Shown here piece after piece: positions 28,837-39,099 of a stretch of DNA of 64,000 nucleotides; the stretch's first letter is position 1, and each line of letters opens with the position of its first letter. Source of the DNA: an uncultured Tolumonas sp. (GTDB taxonomy: Bacteria; Pseudomonadota; Gammaproteobacteria; Enterobacterales; Aeromonadaceae). Below the pieces are notes generated by a model that saw nothing but the letters and a program-made list of their open reading frames with translations, was not told where the DNA came from and did no database searches. A program made the position numbers and the translations under genes. The stretch is taken from NCBI RefSeq assembly GCF_963556105.2, contig NZ_OY829948.1, positions 124,001-188,000 on the forward strand, read 5' to 3'.

Positions 28837-31281
28837 TTAAGCTGAACGCGAAGGCAGTTGATAAATCTCGGTTTCGAGGTCATTCACCGCCTGCAAATAC
28901 GCTTGTTTGTTGCCAAACCCTTTTTTAACGATTTCGAGTGGGCTGCCCAACTCGTCGAAGGGTTTCACTTTTAGCACGTGAATGTTCTCGATTTCTTGCA
29001 CACCTTCATCGGCATATTTCTCAAGTAAGGTGCTCAACACCGTCTGTGCGGTGTCGGAATATTTGGTGAAGTAATTCCGCTTTTTGACATTGTTCGCCCG
29101 TTCTTTACGGGTCAATGCAGGCTGGTCGTAAACAACATGGCAAATCAAATCGAACGGGTCGAGATCTTTGCCAACCTCTTCTTCTAACACTTGCCAGATA
29201 ATGCCTTCGTTTTCCAACTCATCGATGATGGCTTGTTTACGTTCCGCACTGTTCCAGCGCTTCACAAAGTCATCTAACGTTGCACACTGCTTCGATAGTG
29301 TTTTGCGGGTGTAATCGCGGAACGATTCCGTCACCAATTTACCGTCGGTGTCGTAATACTGAATTCTTTCCGCAATGGCTTTTACGGTAACGCCATTCAC
29401 ATAGAATTTTCTGACCGTATTCGGTTCATCGTCACCGCCATGAACAGGGCCAGAACTTCCGCCTGCTTGTGGGCCTGCGGTGGTTTCTTGTGGCTCGCCA
29501 TCAGCGTTTTCAACATCAACCGGTTCGCCATCCAGCGGCGGTTCATCAGCGCCATGTAAGATGGTATCAAACGCTTCATCGTCATCCATATCCGTTGGGG
29601 TCGTGACCATGACTCGTTCTGGTACGCCGTCAAACCGCTCATCGGCAAACAGCTCTGTAGCCTTTTTGAAATCGAGGATAGTGAACCACAGTTTGTTGTA
29701 CTTATCATCGATACGCGTGCCACGGCCAATGATCTGTTTAAACTTGGTCATCGACTGAATGTTCTGATCAAGCACCACCAGTTTGCAGGTCTTGGCATCA
29801 ACCCCCGTGGTCATCAATTCAGATGTGGTCGCAATCACCGGATAAGTCTTTTTCGGATTAATGAAGTTATCGAGCTGCGCCTTACCGATTTCATCATCAC
29901 CGGTAATTTTCATGACATATTTGTCGTTCTTCGCTACTTGTTCTGGGTTCAGATTGATCAACGCTCGGCGCATACGTTCTGCATGATCGATGTCATTGCA
30001 AAACACGATTGTTTTGGCCAGTGGATCGGTACGCTTGAGATAGTTCGTAATGGTTTGAGCAACCAATTCGGTTCGCTCATCAATCACCATCGTGCGGTCG
30101 AAGTCTTTTTGGTTGTAGATCCGATCTTCGATCACCTCACCCTTCTTATCGACTTGGCCTTTTGTCGGACGCCAGCCTTGTAAATCGACATCGATATCAA
30201 CCCTAACGACTTTGTAAGGCGCTAAGAAACCATCTTCGATACCTTCTTTGAGTGAATAGGTATAAACCGGATCACCAAAGTAATCGGTATTGGAGACTTC
30301 ATCCGTTTCTTTCGGTGTTGCCGTTAAACCCACTTGAGTGGCAGAGCCGAAATATTCCAGAATTTCACGCCACGCGCTATCGTCAGCCGCACTGCCACGG
30401 TGACACTCGTCGATAATAATGAGATCAAAGAAATCAGGCGCGACCTGCTTATACGCTTTCTGCGACTCTTCTGGCCCAGTCAGTGCTTGATATAGCGCAA
30501 GGTGAATTTCATAAGCGGGGTCAACTTTGCGACCTTCCACTTTAGTCATCGCCTGACCAAATGGCTGAAAGTCATTGATACGGGTTTGGTCGACCAGAAT
30601 GTTACGGTCGGCTAAGAACAAAATGCGCTTTTTATTGCGTGACTTCCACAGACGCCAGATGATCTGGAACGCGGTGTATGTTTTACCTGTTCCTGTAGCC
30701 ATCACTAGCAAGGCGCGATCTTGACCCGCAGATATGGCTTCTATGGTCTTATTAATAGCCTGCAATTGATAATAGCGCGGTGCTTTACCGCTGCCATCGT
30801 CATAATAATCTTGTGTGATAATGGGCAACTGAGCTGCGGTATAGCCTTTCCAGACGCAATACTTATCCCATAACTGAGCTGGCGTGGGAAAGTCTTCTAA
30901 ACGAATTTGAGTTTCTAATGCGGTCTGGTTTGTTTTGTCATGAAAAACAAATCCATCACCATTCGAGGCAAAGACAAAAGGCACATCGAGTAAACGCGCA
31001 TAATCGAGCCCTTGTTGCATACCTTTCCCCATCTCATGATGGTTTGCTTTGGCTTCAATGACAGCGAGTGGCATGTTGGGCTTATGGTAAAGCACGATAT
31101 CCGCAGACTTCACTTTCTTGCGAGCAGCAGCCTGACCACGCACAACCACCTTACCATCGCGCAGTTTCACCTCTTGGCGGATCTGGGTCATATCATCCCA
31201 GCCGACCTTTTTTACTGCGGGCAGGATAAATTTGGTGATGATGTCTGTTTCAGTCAGTTTGGCTTTGTTCACGTTACCCAT
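28837..31281 (-). CDS. hsdR: Type I restriction endonuclease subunit
   Basis: Restriction and translocase subunit, 814 aa. The N-terminal nuclease domain has the PD-ExK elements ([20 protein letters not shown]); Walker A MATGTGKT is at about 194-201, DECH at about 290 ([10 protein letters not shown]), then LTATPKE and motif [11 protein letters not shown] low-complexity Asp/Glu/Gly linker near 560-610 precedes the C-terminal EcoEI_R-type domain. It is the first gene of the block hsdR-hsdM-hsdS-SIR2-herA, 115 bp downstream of the recombinase operon. Confidence 0.94.
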   Translation of the reverse strand: MGNVNKAKLTETDIITKFILPAVKKVGWDDMTQIRQEVKLRDGKVVVRGQAAARKKVKSADIVLYHKPNMPLAVIEAKANHHEMGKGMQQGLDYARLLDVPFVFASNGDGFVFHDKTNQTALETQIRLEDFPTPAQLWDKYCVWKGYTAAQLPIITQDYYDDGSGKAPRYYQLQAINKTIEAISAGQDRALLVMATGTGKTYTAFQIIWRLWKSRNKKRILFLADRNILVDQTRINDFQPFGQAMTKVEGRKVDPAYEIHLALYQALTGPEESQKAYKQVAPDFFDLIIIDECHRGSAADDSAWREILEYFGSATQVGLTATPKETDEVSNTDYFGDPVYTYSLKEGIEDGFLAPYKVVRVDIDVDLQGWRPTKGQVDKKGEVIEDRIYNQKDFDRTMVIDERTELVAQTITNYLKRTDPLAKTIVFCNDIDHAERMRRALINLNPEQVAKNDKYVMKITGDDEIGKAQLDNFINPKKTYPVIATTSELMTTGVDAKTCKLVVLDQNIQSMTKFKQIIGRGTRIDDKYNKLWFTILDFKKATELFADERFDGVPERVMVTTPTDMDDDEAFDTILHGADEPPLDGEPVDVENADGEPQETTAGPQAGGSSGPVHGGDDEPNTVRKFYVNGVTVKAIAERIQYYDTDGKLVTESFRDYTRKTLSKQCATLDDFVKRWNSAERKQAIIDELENEGIIWQVLEEEVGKDLDPFDLICHVVYDQPALTRKERANNVKKRNYFTKYSDTAQTVLSTLLEKYADEGVQEIENIHVLKVKPFDELGSPLEIVKKGFGNKQAYLQAVNDLETEIYQLPSRSA

Positions 31282-31396
31282 GCGGTACTACTCTGCATTG
31301 CCCATATGAGCACATTTTTGCACAGATTCATTTGATTTTCTTTGCATTCCATCAAAAGTCATTCTACGAAAAAAGCGAATATAAAAAGCTAACGAA

Positions 31397-32089
31397 TTAA
31401 ATACACCGCTGCTTGAGCAAACTTTCCACTTTATTTTTATTACAGCCTAAAAAATCTAGCATTGTTTGGTATTGAAACTCCGATTCAGGTCGAATGAGCA
31501 AAGAAAAAAATGACGATGTACCACCAGGTAGATATGGTCCGTACTGTTCTCTCCATTTCAAAATAGTATTTGCAATTAACTCAACCTCTTCAGCCTTGAA
31601 AATTCTCATTAACTCAAACTGAAACCATAATGGAAATTTTTTAGAAAGATGTACCGGGAATCCATCAACAACTGATGGCATTCTTACGACTTGAGTTTGT
31701 AGTTTCAGTTGTTGTTGCAGATCATCTAACTGCTGCTGTAAATATAGGTTTTTAATCCAAGCTTCAGCCTGTTGAGTTAATGCCAATGTAACCTCGGACT
31801 CCAACTCAGTAATACGATCTTGATAAGACTGAATCTTACGAGATGATACATCAGAATTATGTGATGAATAAAACTGTTGATTCCAAAGTTCTATTTCTGC
31901 TTGTACTCGTTTTTTTAGAGATGGATACCGATTTAAAGATGTCCGGCTAATATCATACGTATCTGAAAAATAACGTAATGACATCTGAATTCTGTGTCCT
32001 TTCGCGACATTTTCAGGTTTTATCTCTTTCATATAATTAATGGCTTTTTCAACTCTTTGAACTAGAGACGGAGAAGGTATTTCACTCAT
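31397..32089 (-). CDS. Small partner protein of the recombinase operon (GinD/TnpC-like)
   Basis: Fourth gene of the recombinase operon, 230 aa from the ATG at 32089, which has AGGG at 9 bases; a start at 32098 is possible but too close to that site. The N-terminal half looks like a helical DNA-binding domain (RYFSDTYDISRTSLNRYPSL, similar in pattern to TnpC/DUF6262 proteins); residues about 90-150 form a coiled coil (IQSYQDRITELESEVTLALT, LQQQLDDLQQQLKLQ). Published GInt elements need a fourth small protein besides three integrases; the role here is inferred from that context. It overlaps the preceding gene. Confidence 0.65.
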   Translation of the reverse strand: MSEIPSPSLVQRVEKAINYMKEIKPENVAKGHRIQMSLRYFSDTYDISRTSLNRYPSLKKRVQAEIELWNQQFYSSHNSDVSSRKIQSYQDRITELESEVTLALTQQAEAWIKNLYLQQQLDDLQQQLKLQTQVVRMPSVVDGFPVHLSKKFPLWFQFELMRIFKAEEVELIANTILKWREQYGPYLPGGTSSFFSLLIRPESEFQYQTMLDFLGCNKNKVESLLKQRCI

Positions 32090-34034
32090 GCTGCTCATCC
32101 CTATTTTTAGATAAATTACGGAGTTTATTGACTAGCGTTTGAACCTCGTCTAACCCCTGCACAATACCTTCTTTTTTACACGCCTCCATGATCCGAAGCT
32201 GATCCTCCCAAAATGGGAGTTGCTCGATTGATATCACACAGTTTTCACATGAGATGCATTTAATTCGATTGAGCCTGCAATTATTAGAGCAGGCACCTTG
32301 ATCCACCGGTCTCACAGAAACTGAATGTGCATTTAATTGAATCTCCATGCCAGATCCGAATTGTCGTCTAAGCGACTTTAAATTTTTTGATATTTTAATC
32401 GTCCTTGGCAATCGTTGTTCTAAGCTTATTTTCTCGCCTAGCGTTCCTACTTTTAACTCTGGAGACTCCAGTTGCATTGCTATTAATTGTTTTTGAAATA
32501 AACTCTGATCTTCTAAAATAATTTCCGCCATTTCTGAGTCTTCACTTTGCATGTAATATGCTGTGACATCACCGGTTCTATGCCCAAATTGGTCACGAAG
32601 CGCTTCAATAGTACCTAAAGGCGAAAGAGCAACAAATCTAGCAAAAGTACGACGAAACATATGTGGTTTAATTAATGGTGTTTTTTGCCATTTCAAAATT
32701 TTCGCACAATATTCAACAAACAAATCTATCCGCCTAATGATCGTTATAGACGTCAAACGAACATTCATTCGATTGGATATATATGTGCTTGTCAAAAACA
32801 AGGATGATGATGATTTTATACCATCAATCCATATATTTGTCTTCTGGAGCCTAAAATAATCAGATTCTAATAGACGAAGGGCTTTCTGACGCCTGTGATC
32901 ATTAAGGCGATTCACCAGGCTGATCACTTTTTCTATCCGAGCAGGGACGAGCCACTCGTGACTTTCTCCTTCCGAGAGATGTGAGTATTTATAAGTCACT
33001 CCTCGCAAATAGCAAATATTATCTATAAGTGAAGGTATTTCACTTTGTTTAGAGATAAAGCATGTTGAATCCAATCCAGATAATTCACTCTGTCTCATAC
33101 CGGTTAGCGCTAAGATCAAAACAATAGATGCACCCTCGAATAATTGCACTTTTTCATTTAAATCTTTATAGGAGTAATATCCATGGCTCTCTAAAAAATT
33201 CACTCGTCTTAGTTCAATGAGACTCTTCGATGGAGCATTACCATCTCTAGTCGGTAAAATAGAAAATCTAGATTTTGCATTCGTCCAATAATCAACAAAA
33301 AACTCGATAGCGGGAGCTAATTCATCTAATAAAATCCAGGCTTGCTGAATTAAAGATAGCCAAATTTTTTCATCAATCCATGCGGTTTGGTTATATTCAA
33401 TACGATACCCGACCAATGAAGTAGAATTCATTCCCTGAAAGGGAGGCTTAGAAAGTCCATATTTTATTCTTACACGATATGTATATAAATAAAATATTGG
33501 TTGAACTCGCTCTCGATGCACAGAAGGACTGACATATGATTTATTTACTTTTCCATCTACATCAAGACGACAAAATTTAACATAGTTATCTAATCCAGTT
33601 GGTGATTTTAACCAATCAGAAAAATCCACACCATAAAAACAAGCATACCACCATCGCTTGAATATTTGCCATGCTCTAAATTCACTTTTCAAAGTAAAGC
33701 TAGAACACCCTTCATGCATTCGCAACCATAGAATATCTCTGGATGCTTCTTCTAGACTGTATTTTTGTTTAAATGCATCATCACTAAACATCAAATTAAA
33801 AAGAGGATCTTTAGCATTAAATTTAAACATTTTTCTACATCGTTGAATATTTGCAACATGATCTAACAAGCTAAAATTCCAGCAATCATCTCCATATAAC
33901 CCCATATCAAATCCATCAACAATTCCAATTGATTTTTTTATCTTATCTGATAGCGGACTATTTTTTAAATCCAGCATCGTCAAAACTTTTTCTTCTTTAT
34001 TATATGGTTTCTTTTTTGATTGGTTATTGTTCAT
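32082..34034 (-). CDS. Tyrosine recombinase 3 of the trio (GinC/TnpB-like)
   Basis: A 650-aa tyrosine recombinase. Catalytic elements: LALTGMRQSELSG (Arg I, about 311), HMFRR (His-x-x-Arg, about 458), and FGHRTGDVTAYYM with the Tyr nucleophile at about 491. A Cys cluster near the C-terminus (CSNNCRLNRIKCISCENC) looks like a zinc-binding module. Upstream and downstream overlaps (11 bp and 8 bp) show a tight operon. All catalytic residues that I can place are present, unlike in the 596-aa gene. Confidence 0.8.
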   Translation of the reverse strand: MNNNQSKKKPYNKEEKVLTMLDLKNSPLSDKIKKSIGIVDGFDMGLYGDDCWNFSLLDHVANIQRCRKMFKFNAKDPLFNLMFSDDAFKQKYSLEEASRDILWLRMHEGCSSFTLKSEFRAWQIFKRWWYACFYGVDFSDWLKSPTGLDNYVKFCRLDVDGKVNKSYVSPSVHRERVQPIFYLYTYRVRIKYGLSKPPFQGMNSTSLVGYRIEYNQTAWIDEKIWLSLIQQAWILLDELAPAIEFFVDYWTNAKSRFSILPTRDGNAPSKSLIELRRVNFLESHGYYSYKDLNEKVQLFEGASIVLILALTGMRQSELSGLDSTCFISKQSEIPSLIDNICYLRGVTYKYSHLSEGESHEWLVPARIEKVISLVNRLNDHRRQKALRLLESDYFRLQKTNIWIDGIKSSSSLFLTSTYISNRMNVRLTSITIIRRIDLFVEYCAKILKWQKTPLIKPHMFRRTFARFVALSPLGTIEALRDQFGHRTGDVTAYYMQSEDSEMAEIILEDQSLFQKQLIAMQLESPELKVGTLGEKISLEQRLPRTIKISKNLKSLRRQFGSGMEIQLNAHSVSVRPVDQGACSNNCRLNRIKCISCENCVISIEQLPFWEDQLRIMEACKKEGIVQGLDEVQTLVNKLRNLSKNRDEQHE

Positions 34035-35814
34035 TCAAATGCTCCATTTCATTTAAAAAATTAGAGATATAATGAGAGTCTTGCATTTCCCATAGTGGGT
34101 ATGGCTTTTGTATAGCCTTCATTTTTGCTTCATCAATAATATGTTTGCGATGCCGAAATGCGTGGGGAATTTCACGCTCAATAACATCCAAAAAAATACC
34201 ATACCGTTTTGACCATTCTAGAGAGGGTATTCTTCCTGATTCAAAATCTCGGCGAAGTGCATTACCAAAAGAAAACAATCGCCAAAGATCGGATTCCAAT
34301 ATAACTAAATTCGAACAAAGTAAACATTGCATGAAGTCCAAACATTTCGGACCACTGTTTTCTGGTTGAGATTTATTTTCATTATTTTTACAATGTGCCA
34401 CATGAGATATAAAACGCTGGTCTGATTCTAAAAAACCTAGAGTTTCTTGCTGTTCCGCTGTCAACGAAAGTGAACGCTGATTTATGACCCATGTAGTCGC
34501 ACTTCCGGATAGGGCATATTTTCCTAAATTCTCAACCAAGAACTGAAAACGAATTTTCTGTTGAGGCGATGTCGGTAAATAATGACTAACAGTTACTTTT
34601 GAACCAGCTTGTCCAAAATGCATTTTATGACCAAGCAATCTCGAAAGACTTGCGATAGAAGCATACCGTCTTAGCATTTGAGCACAACTTGGACGAATAC
34701 GACTAACCCTAATCTTTAATCGTTTTCCTTCCGAATCCTTTAAATCATATCGCTCAGATATAAAATCCAAGGGTGAAAAACCATTTTGAATTTTGCTTTT
34801 AAATGTATTCAAATATGCAGATGTTATATTTCGAATCGGTTCATTTGATTGAATTTTATTTGAAGATTTATATAGCCATATAGAATCCTTTATTGCTTCT
34901 GGTGCTTGTTCCCTTAAAAAATCCGATCTGTTTTTTAGGTATTCGAAAAGTTCCTTTGACTTTCCATGAAACAACCTAGATTCTATAGAAATTTCAAGTT
35001 CAGATGGTGGTGTACTAGAGAAATCTTTTCTAATTAATCGATATCCAGCTCTTGGTTTTTCGAAAACAAAACAAACTCTCCTGTCAGGGTCTTGGGGATG
35101 AGGATACATAGAATTCTTGGTCATTCGCAAAATATCTGAAATATTTGCTAACGTATAAACTGACATTAAAACTGCTGCTGCGCTTAATACTACAGACGAA
35201 GTACCTGCCCACTCACCTTTCATATCTAATGATATTATCTCACGGCAAGCCCTCAATATTTGTCTAATTTCTTGACTTGAGTATGGTTGCCTTGGTGTTG
35301 ATGGAATATTAGATAAAAATGGAAGATGTCCAGATATGACATCATCATGTACTAAATCACAATGTAACTCAGCATATGTTGCTAATAATCGAACTATATA
35401 GGTGGGAGCAGAGACATCTAGCCTATTGTTTCCTTTTCTTTTTCCACTTTGGATTGGTTTTATTTTGTACCATATATAAAATGCATATAAAAAATCATAA
35501 TTCACAGAACTAAGATTAACTATCTTACATCCAACATCTATTTCTTCTAGAAACGATAAAAAAGGTTTAATCGAACCATATCGAGCATTCAGTGTAGAAA
35601 CTGATAATCCTCTTTGGTAATCCGCATACAATGCTTCATTAAGTTGCAACAATAACTCACGTCTTAAAGGATATTCTTCTATTTTTGATTTGAAATCAAA
35701 TGTAACATTTAAAACAACAGGATCCGAAATACACCACACCAATGAGGTAATAGGAGGAACTGATACATCTCTCTGGCGCGAAGACTTTATTCCATATCGA
35801 TATGGGTTTTTCAT
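34024..35814 (-). CDS. Tyrosine recombinase 2 of the trio, divergent catalytic site (GinB-like)
   Basis: A 596-aa recombinase-like protein. The C-terminal LLGHKMHFGQAGSKVTVSHY segment gives the Tyr (about 409), and RIRPSCAQMLRRYASIA replaces the usual His-x-x-Arg helix. The first catalytic Arg is not in place: SVYTLANISDILRM aligns with the TGxRxxE box but has Asn where Arg is expected. Another Cys cluster lies downstream (CLDFMQCLLC). Trio recombinases often contain one degenerate member. It is 14 bp after the first recombinase gene and overlaps the third. Confidence 0.75.
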   Translation of the reverse strand: MKNPYRYGIKSSRQRDVSVPPITSLVWCISDPVVLNVTFDFKSKIEEYPLRRELLLQLNEALYADYQRGLSVSTLNARYGSIKPFLSFLEEIDVGCKIVNLSSVNYDFLYAFYIWYKIKPIQSGKRKGNNRLDVSAPTYIVRLLATYAELHCDLVHDDVISGHLPFLSNIPSTPRQPYSSQEIRQILRACREIISLDMKGEWAGTSSVVLSAAAVLMSVYTLANISDILRMTKNSMYPHPQDPDRRVCFVFEKPRAGYRLIRKDFSSTPPSELEISIESRLFHGKSKELFEYLKNRSDFLREQAPEAIKDSIWLYKSSNKIQSNEPIRNITSAYLNTFKSKIQNGFSPLDFISERYDLKDSEGKRLKIRVSRIRPSCAQMLRRYASIASLSRLLGHKMHFGQAGSKVTVSHYLPTSPQQKIRFQFLVENLGKYALSGSATTWVINQRSLSLTAEQQETLGFLESDQRFISHVAHCKNNENKSQPENSGPKCLDFMQCLLCSNLVILESDLWRLFSFGNALRRDFESGRIPSLEWSKRYGIFLDVIEREIPHAFRHRKHIIDEAKMKAIQKPYPLWEMQDSHYISNFLNEMEHLNEQ

Positions 35815-35828
35815 GCAGTTTCACCTCA

Positions 35829-36989
35829 TCAATATTTCATCATATTTAATAAATCGTTTTCATATTTGTTAAGAATTTCATGATCCATCTGTTGCAGTTC
35901 ACTAACCATTCCAATGTATACATCTGAAGTTGTGCTAACATGTGAATGACCTAGACGCTCTTTAAGCCACAGTAAACAGGTTGTTTCTGATGAAAAATAA
36001 AAGTTCCAATTTGCTAAAGTTTGTGTGGCAAAAATATGACGCATAGTGTGTGGAGTCATAGAAATTGACAGGAGAGCTGATTGACATGCTTTTTTAAAAT
36101 GTTTTTGAACAGAGGATGGATGCCAAGGCTTCCCCCTATTACTTAAAAATAATGATGTTGGGATATTATCCTTTGAACTCAACCGTTCTTGCCTAACTTG
36201 TTGAATATAAATCCATAATGCATAGCATAATGAATGACTAAAGAAAACAATTCGACTCTTTCTATTTTTAATATACATCTCATTGTTTTTTAGATGGATA
36301 GCATATCTAATGCGACTTTGTTCAATCACATCCTGAAAAGATGGAAGAACGTTAGTTGGCATTGATAATACCTCGCTAATTCGCATTCCACTCTCTAACA
36401 TAACCCAAGCTATTAATTTTATTTCTGAATTTAATTGATTTACAAACTTCATCAATTCATCAATTGTCGGCAATCGATCTTTTAAATTCCTCACTCTTAG
36501 TAATGAGTTGATCTTATATTTTTTTACCTTAAATTTCTTTTGATTGAAATTAACCCCATGATAATTCACCTCCACGACTTCAGTTAAGCCAATGAATGGA
36601 TCTTCGATATAACCATTATTTATACACCAAACAATAAAAGTAGATGCATTTCTTAATCTTACATTGACAGATCTTGATGAATTTGGATGCCTTATACCAT
36701 CCTCATACATGTTATTACGCCAATGAATCCAATGCCTCATATTAATCGTCGACAATGAAACGCCTATGCCGTCTAAAAACATCAATAGTGATTTAATCGA
36801 TTCAACATTAGAACGAATCGTGTGCATAGATTTCCATCGACCAATTTCCATTATTTGATGGATAACATAATTTGTTGGTGCATCTATTATCCGGAAACGA
36901 TCATCGATAAAAACTGGTATCGTAGAGCATTGTTTTTTATTTAGATCATCAAAAAACGCAGATTTTAAAATCAATTCAACAACTTTCAT
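35829..36989 (-). CDS. Tyrosine recombinase 1 of the trio (GinA/TnpA-like)
   Basis: First gene of the operon, 386 aa from the ATG at 36989 (MKVVELILKSAFF), preceded by GGTGG; the open frame extends 12 codons further. N-terminal SAM-like core-binding domain, then catalytic ESGMRISEVL (Arg I, about 196), TPHTMRHIFATQTL (about 311-324) and LGHSHVSTTSDVY (Tyr about 354). Very AT-rich. Together with the next three genes it should catalyse integration and excision at the mutY site. Confidence 0.85.
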   Translation of the reverse strand: MKVVELILKSAFFDDLNKKQCSTIPVFIDDRFRIIDAPTNYVIHQIMEIGRWKSMHTIRSNVESIKSLLMFLDGIGVSLSTINMRHWIHWRNNMYEDGIRHPNSSRSVNVRLRNASTFIVWCINNGYIEDPFIGLTEVVEVNYHGVNFNQKKFKVKKYKINSLLRVRNLKDRLPTIDELMKFVNQLNSEIKLIAWVMLESGMRISEVLSMPTNVLPSFQDVIEQSRIRYAIHLKNNEMYIKNRKSRIVFFSHSLCYALWIYIQQVRQERLSSKDNIPTSLFLSNRGKPWHPSSVQKHFKKACQSALLSISMTPHTMRHIFATQTLANWNFYFSSETTCLLWLKERLGHSHVSTTSDVYIGMVSELQQMDHEILNKYENDLLNMMKY

Positions 36990-37415
36990 ATTAACCACCA
37001 TGTTAAAATTAAAAACATACATCAATTAAAAGTAAATATCCTTTAAAGGTGTTTATTCATAATTAATATTGGTGGAAACAAAAATAAATTCCGGTATAAA
37101 TATTTACTCTATACCACGAGGTAGAATGCAGTATATCGCGAAGATATTCTCTGCCAGAGTAAATCGGTTTCAAATGAGGCAATACATTTATATATGATTC
37201 CATTGCAACCTCCAACTTACAAGCAGGCAGAAACGCCTATGTCGTACATTTAAGTGGGAAAAAGCAGAAGAAGACTTGACGTCATCCTAAGTCAGATTGA
37301 CAATGGAAAAGTCAGGCGAGAACTTGACTAAATTCCACAGAAACCTGAGGTTGCACCCTCAGGTTTTTGTCTTTCTAACAGTCTGCAATGAACACTCTCT
37401 TGGTTACTCGTTACA
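36990..37415. other. Non-coding region upstream of the recombinase operon
   Basis: No protein gene is seen. The segment 37270-37335 has several TTGAC/GTCAA-type motifs in both orientations (CTTGACGTCATCC, ATTGACAATGG, AACTTGACTAAATTCC), as expected for recombinase or directionality-factor binding sites or overlapping promoters. It ends in a forward terminator at 37342-37369, so a short transcript could be made here. Confidence 0.5.
37342..37369 (+). terminator. Forward terminator with no gene upstream
   Basis: Stem ACCTGAGG / CCTCAGGT with loop TTGCAC, then TTTTTG. The nearest upstream gene points the other way, so it may end a small RNA or stop transcription entering the element's right half. 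Confidence 0.75.
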
Positions 37416-37691
37416 TTATTCGCATGATATGTTTCCTTGCTTAGGTTGTTCTGCTTTTAATCTTGCCTTCGCCATCAACGTTGCCACATCTCGAGATAAA
37501 CCAAAGTAACCACTTCGACCTGGTAATTGAAAAATAGGGATAGGTATAGTCCCTCGGCGAATAGATTGTCTCCATGCGTCTGGAGATGAATAGCCAAGCA
37601 CTTTCCATAACACTCGACTAGGAAGCATTAGACCATATCGGTCAGTCAGTTCTTTTTCTAACTCAACAATCAAGTTATCTAAATACGTCAT
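37416..37691 (-). CDS. Small DNA-binding-like protein
   Basis: A 91-aa basic protein. The pattern RVLWKVLGYSSPDAWRQSIR followed by RGTIPIPIFQLPGRSGYFGL and a final helix resembles the AlpA/PrtN-type winged-helix regulators and excisionases; this is a fold-level resemblance seen by eye. It lies between the recombinase promoter region and a divergent 368-aa gene, a good place for a recombination directionality factor. Confidence 0.5.
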   Translation of the reverse strand: MTYLDNLIVELEKELTDRYGLMLPSRVLWKVLGYSSPDAWRQSIRRGTIPIPIFQLPGRSGYFGLSRDVATLMAKARLKAEQPKQGNISCE

Positions 37692-37857
37692 ATGTCACTG
37701 CTCGTTATGGCGATAGTTCATAGCCTAACAACATATAAATCCGTTCACCATCCCGTATGATTATTAAATTTTTGACTGTATTTTTGATACATATCTCATT
37801 GAATAATATATTAATAGATATGATTGCAGTCTCTGTCCTGCAACAAGGAGAACATCA

Positions 37858-38964
37858 ATGGTTAAGGAAAAAAAGATGCGTCATGCCGTGGATGTTTTTC
37901 GAGTACGTTATTGGTATAGAGGTGTAATGCGCGAGTTGAAATTAAACACTGCATATAAGGTAGAAAGACAAATAGAGCCCGAGCATTTTCATATACGAGA
38001 TCGACGGACTGTTTATCCCGTAAAATGGACTCGATATAAATTAGGCGAAAATACACCACAAAAAAAACTAGTTTTAACCACAGACAATCTAGCTAAAGGA
38101 TCTAAATATGAACTTGATCATTCATTGTGGACAATTTTAAAAAAATTAACTGCGAAAAACTTTAAAGCCACAGAATATATTCAATCCTTAGACCCAACAA
38201 TTCAAGCCCTTATATTACAATCTCCAAAAAATCGGTTAAACGAATCACGCACATGGATATCATATACAAATTCTAAAGCACAAGTGCTTTTACGCCGTGG
38301 TACTTTGGATGCTCTTGCAGCACTCGTTTTATATTGGCATGAAGCGAAGTCACATAAAAACCATCAACAAATAGAGTCTATCACATTATCTATCTACCAT
38401 ATGTTGCTACTAATTGGCTGGGATGTAAGAGATAGGCAATTACTTTCTGAGTTTTTTTCACTATTTAAAGCTGAGATTTTTGATAAAACAGCTTGGGCAA
38501 ATGGAAGTTTCGCTGTTGATAAAGACACCTTTGAGATCAGTATTTGTTTACTACACAACCGATATGGGGCAAATCTGAACAAAGATGCTATGAAAGCATC
38601 AGATTGGCGAAAAGAAATGAGCCGGATCCAAAATTTATTAACTATAGATACGGGATTTGATATCTGGTTTGCAATGAAACCATTATGCCTTCCGCAATGG
38701 AATTTTGGCCCACCAACTCGTAGTGAAGTTATGCATTGGGAAATCTATCGTCGACACTGGGCATGGGGTTGGGATTGTCTTTTACACAACAAGAAAGTTG
38801 ATTATCCAGATAATGATCTTTATGAATATGATCTAAATACTGATTGTATAGTTACTAGATCAGAAGATATTTATTTACAAATCCAAGATATTAAATGGAG
38901 TCCAATTCCAAAGACCTCCATCCTAATGTTATACGGCCAACCATTTTATAGTTCAGATGTGTAA
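37858..38964 (+). CDS. Hypothetical protein, element-associated
   Basis: A 368-aa protein I do not recognise, with a strong ribosome binding site (AAGGAG, 8 bases before the ATG). It is AT-rich and Trp-rich toward the C-terminus (ARG-Trp motifs such as MHWEIYRRHWAWGWDCLLHN and DIWFAMKPLCLPQWNFGP). No catalytic motif or membrane segment is visible. The N-terminus (VFRVRYWYRGVMRELKLN) is rich in beta strands and basic residues. Its position opposite the recombinase operon suggests a role in element biology, but this is context only. Confidence 0.55.
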   Translation: MVKEKKMRHAVDVFRVRYWYRGVMRELKLNTAYKVERQIEPEHFHIRDRRTVYPVKWTRYKLGENTPQKKLVLTTDNLAKGSKYELDHSLWTILKKLTAKNFKATEYIQSLDPTIQALILQSPKNRLNESRTWISYTNSKAQVLLRRGTLDALAALVLYWHEAKSHKNHQQIESITLSIYHMLLLIGWDVRDRQLLSEFFSLFKAEIFDKTAWANGSFAVDKDTFEISICLLHNRYGANLNKDAMKASDWRKEMSRIQNLLTIDTGFDIWFAMKPLCLPQWNFGPPTRSEVMHWEIYRRHWAWGWDCLLHNKKVDYPDNDLYEYDLNTDCIVTRSEDIYLQIQDIKWSPIPKTSILMLYGQPFYSSDV

Positions 38965-39099
38965 TTAAGCTTCATCCGGCTAGAACTCTCTTAGCCAAAA
39001 AATAATTTTATTATTTTAATAATAAACATCTGTATCATTCATTAATATTCAGAAAGTGCAGGCAATCGATGTCTGTAATTACCCAAACTGATTCATGAA

